DNA of 64,000 bases. It comes from Lichenicola sp964247725 (GTDB taxonomy: Bacteria > Pseudomonadota > Alphaproteobacteria > Acetobacterales > Acetobacteraceae). Below the pieces are notes generated by a model, which was given only the letters and a program-made list of their open reading frames with translations, made no database searches and was not told where the DNA came from. This document shows, one piece after another, positions 62,870 through 64,000 of this stretch. The position numbers and the translations under genes are program-made. Positions within the stretch are counted from its first letter, which is position 1. Each line of letters begins with the position of its first letter. The stretch spans positions 62,001-126,000 of the forward strand of contig CAXTVM010000002.1 in assembly GCA_964247725.1 (NCBI GenBank). Reading direction: 5' to 3'.

Positions 62870-63021
62870 AAGGCCAGGGGCCTTGCCCCTGGACCCCACT
62901 GGGGCCGCGGACCCCAGGCCCCGATCCATTAAGCTGGTACTCCCATGCAGGGACCATCTTCTTAACGAATCGGGGTTTGGGGCCTGCGGCCCCAACGGGT
63001 CCAGGGCAGCGCCCTGGCCTT
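62870..63021. repeat. Intergenic inverted-repeat element, copy F
   Basis: This 152-bp element from AAGGCC to GGCCTT is the same subtype and orientation as C and E, with intact end and inner hairpins and TTAACGAATCGGGG in the right inner arm. It lies between gshA and the stop of rsmE (63044). Confidence 0.8.
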
Positions 63022-63043
63022 CCTTGGCCTTGTCGGCGGGGCC

Positions 63044-63769
63044 CTAAAGTAAGCAAGCCAGCGCTGCCAGCGCCGCGGTCTCGGCGCGCAGGATCCTGGG
63101 GCCCAGCGTCACCGCGACCACGCCTGGGCAGGCCCGCAGCAGCGCCAGCTCGTTGGGCGAGAAGCCGCCCTCGGGCCCGATCAGGACCGCGGGCGGCAGG
63201 CCGGCGTCGGGGCCCGTGCGGGCGCGCCAGGCGGCCAGCGGCTCGGCGTCCGCGCGCTCGATCGCCGCCAGCAGCGGCCGGCCGGTGTTCCAGCCGCCCA
63301 GCAGCTCGGGCAGCCGCAGGGGTGCGGCGATCGACGGCAGGCTCAGCCGCTCGCACTGCTCGGCCGCCTCGATCGCGATCGCCCGCCAGCGCTCGGCGTT
63401 GATCCGGGCGGCGATCGTGCGCTCGGTCGTCACTGGCTGCAGGACGGCGGCGCCGAGCTCGGTCGCCATCCGCACCACGAGGTCGGTGGCGTCGCGCTTC
63501 AGCGGCGCGAACAGCAGGGCGGGGCCCGGCTCCGGCGCCGGCGCGCGCAGCCGGTGCAGGGCGCGGACGCTGCCGCGGCCCTTCCGCAACGTCTCGATGC
63601 GGGCCTGCCACTCGCCGTCGCGGGCGTTGAACAGCCGCACGGCATCGCCCGGCCGGCGGCGCATCACGTCGCCGAGGTAGTGGGCTTGCGGGCCCGGCAG
63701 TGGCAGCACGGCGTCGGCGCCAAGCGCGCCGTCGTCCGGCTCGGCGTAGAGTCTGGGCAGGTCCTGCAC
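63044..63769 (-). CDS. rsmE: 16S rRNA (uracil1498-N3)-methyltransferase
   Basis: This 241-residue SPOUT-family enzyme methylates U1498 of 16S rRNA using SAM. An N-terminal PUA-like domain (HYLGDVMRRRPGDAVRLF) precedes the trefoil-knot domain with KRDATDLVVRMATELG, RSLSLPS-like CERLSLPSIA, VLIGPEGGFSPNELAL and LGPRILRAETAALAAL. GTG at 63769 with GGAG 7 nt upstream. It is divergent from ubiA with 45 bp between. Confidence 0.95.
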   Translation of the reverse strand: MQDLPRLYAEPDDGALGADAVLPLPGPQAHYLGDVMRRRPGDAVRLFNARDGEWQARIETLRKGRGSVRALHRLRAPAPEPGPALLFAPLKRDATDLVVRMATELGAAVLQPVTTERTIAARINAERWRAIAIEAAEQCERLSLPSIAAPLRLPELLGGWNTGRPLLAAIERADAEPLAAWRARTGPDAGLPPAVLIGPEGGFSPNELALLRACPGVVAVTLGPRILRAETAALAALACLL

Positions 63770-63814
63770 GCGCCGCTCCGTTGACCTCCGGGTGCGGCCT
63801 TCCTAGCAGGACGC

Positions 63815-64000
63815 ATGGCCCACACCGACATCGTCGCCACCGGCTGGATCCGCCGCCTGCCGGCGCGCTGGCGGCCCTACGCGCTGCTGGCCCGGCTCGA
63901 CCGGCCGATCGGCATCTGGCTGCTGCTGCTGCCGGGGGTCTGGGGCATCCTGCTGCCGGCGGGGGTGCCGGCGATGCAGCGGCTGCGGCTGCTGCTGCTG
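63815..64000 (+). CDS. ubiA: 4-hydroxybenzoate polyprenyltransferase, N-terminal part (cut by window edge)
   Basis: The first 62 codons of an open frame start at an ATG with AGGA 4-5 nt upstream and run off the right edge. The protein begins MAHTDIVATGWIRRLPARW and includes LARLDRPIGIWLLLLPGVWG, the typical start of UbiA, a membrane prenyltransferase of ubiquinone synthesis. The catalytic DXXXD motifs lie beyond the window. Confidence 0.88.
   Translation, partial: MAHTDIVATGWIRRLPARWRPYALLARLDRPIGIWLLLLPGVWGILLPAGVPAMQRLRLLLL

Noticed and set aside
62748..63047. Small frames inside the repeats (for example ones encoding VQGQGPWP-like peptides)
   Set aside because: They arise in every copy because the repeat is translated by chance; they do not have start-site support and their sequence follows the palindrome.

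Overview
The window is high-GC (roughly 70%), densely packed bacterial chromosome. Its gene content points to an alphaproteobacterium, most likely Rhodospirillales/Acetobacterales. The indications are a Hint-domain protein of the type common in acetic-acid-bacteria relatives, Mla lipid-transport genes, a KDO pathway, a GCS2-type glutamate-cysteine ligase and very strong GC3 bias. There are no transposases, phage genes or CRISPR arrays. This placement is inferred from protein style, not from a database search.

Layout. 0-6.3 kb: an edge fragment, a large hybrid sensor kinase, and a two-gene unit made of a Hint-domain protein and a HisE-like protein that appears to have lost its catalytic acids. 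6.4-9.9 kb: metH. 10.0-21.9 kb: a rightward block with a small CobW-like protein lacking a P-loop, a type I secretion ABC transporter with its HlyD adaptor, a Sel1-repeat protein, a double glycosyltransferase, a protein with a ChW-like segment and a GT4 glycosyltransferase. 22-32.8 kb: housekeeping genes (ppa, a CAU tRNA probably for Ile2, ettA, a GNAT, mlaA-mlaC, metF) and a djlA-amidase-GH63 operon. 32.9-36.3 kb: an overlapping queA-tgt-queG-RHH operon. 36.4-41 kb: two MATE exporters, a GST-like protein and a YecA-type protein. 41-59.2 kb: a leftward surface-polysaccharide region with a GH4 enzyme, a giant two-domain glycosyltransferase, a GT61 enzyme, the KDO genes kdsD-kdsB-kdsA, an orphan protein, two tandem GT2-GT4 pairs and galE. 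59.4-64 kb: a CpdB-like phosphatase, gshA, rsmE and the start of ubiA.

How it fits together. The KDO genes, galE and at least eight glycosyltransferase modules suggest synthesis of an outer polysaccharide or a glycosylated surface product. The T1SS block and the Hint protein lie within 6 kb of each other and could concern an exported, possibly self-processing protein; that link is inference. A small beta-rich accessory segment, usually ending in Gly-Trp, recurs at the N terminus of several enzymes (GT2s, GH4, an orphan protein, and inside the double glycosyltransferase), which ties the two carbohydrate regions together.

Two families of intergenic inverted repeats punctuate the window. One has six copies of about 120-175 bp bounded by AAGGCC/GGCCTT. 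The other has three shorter copies related to a CTAGAGCATGATCC motif. Several sit within a few bases of stop codons, and one supplies a gene's stop codon.
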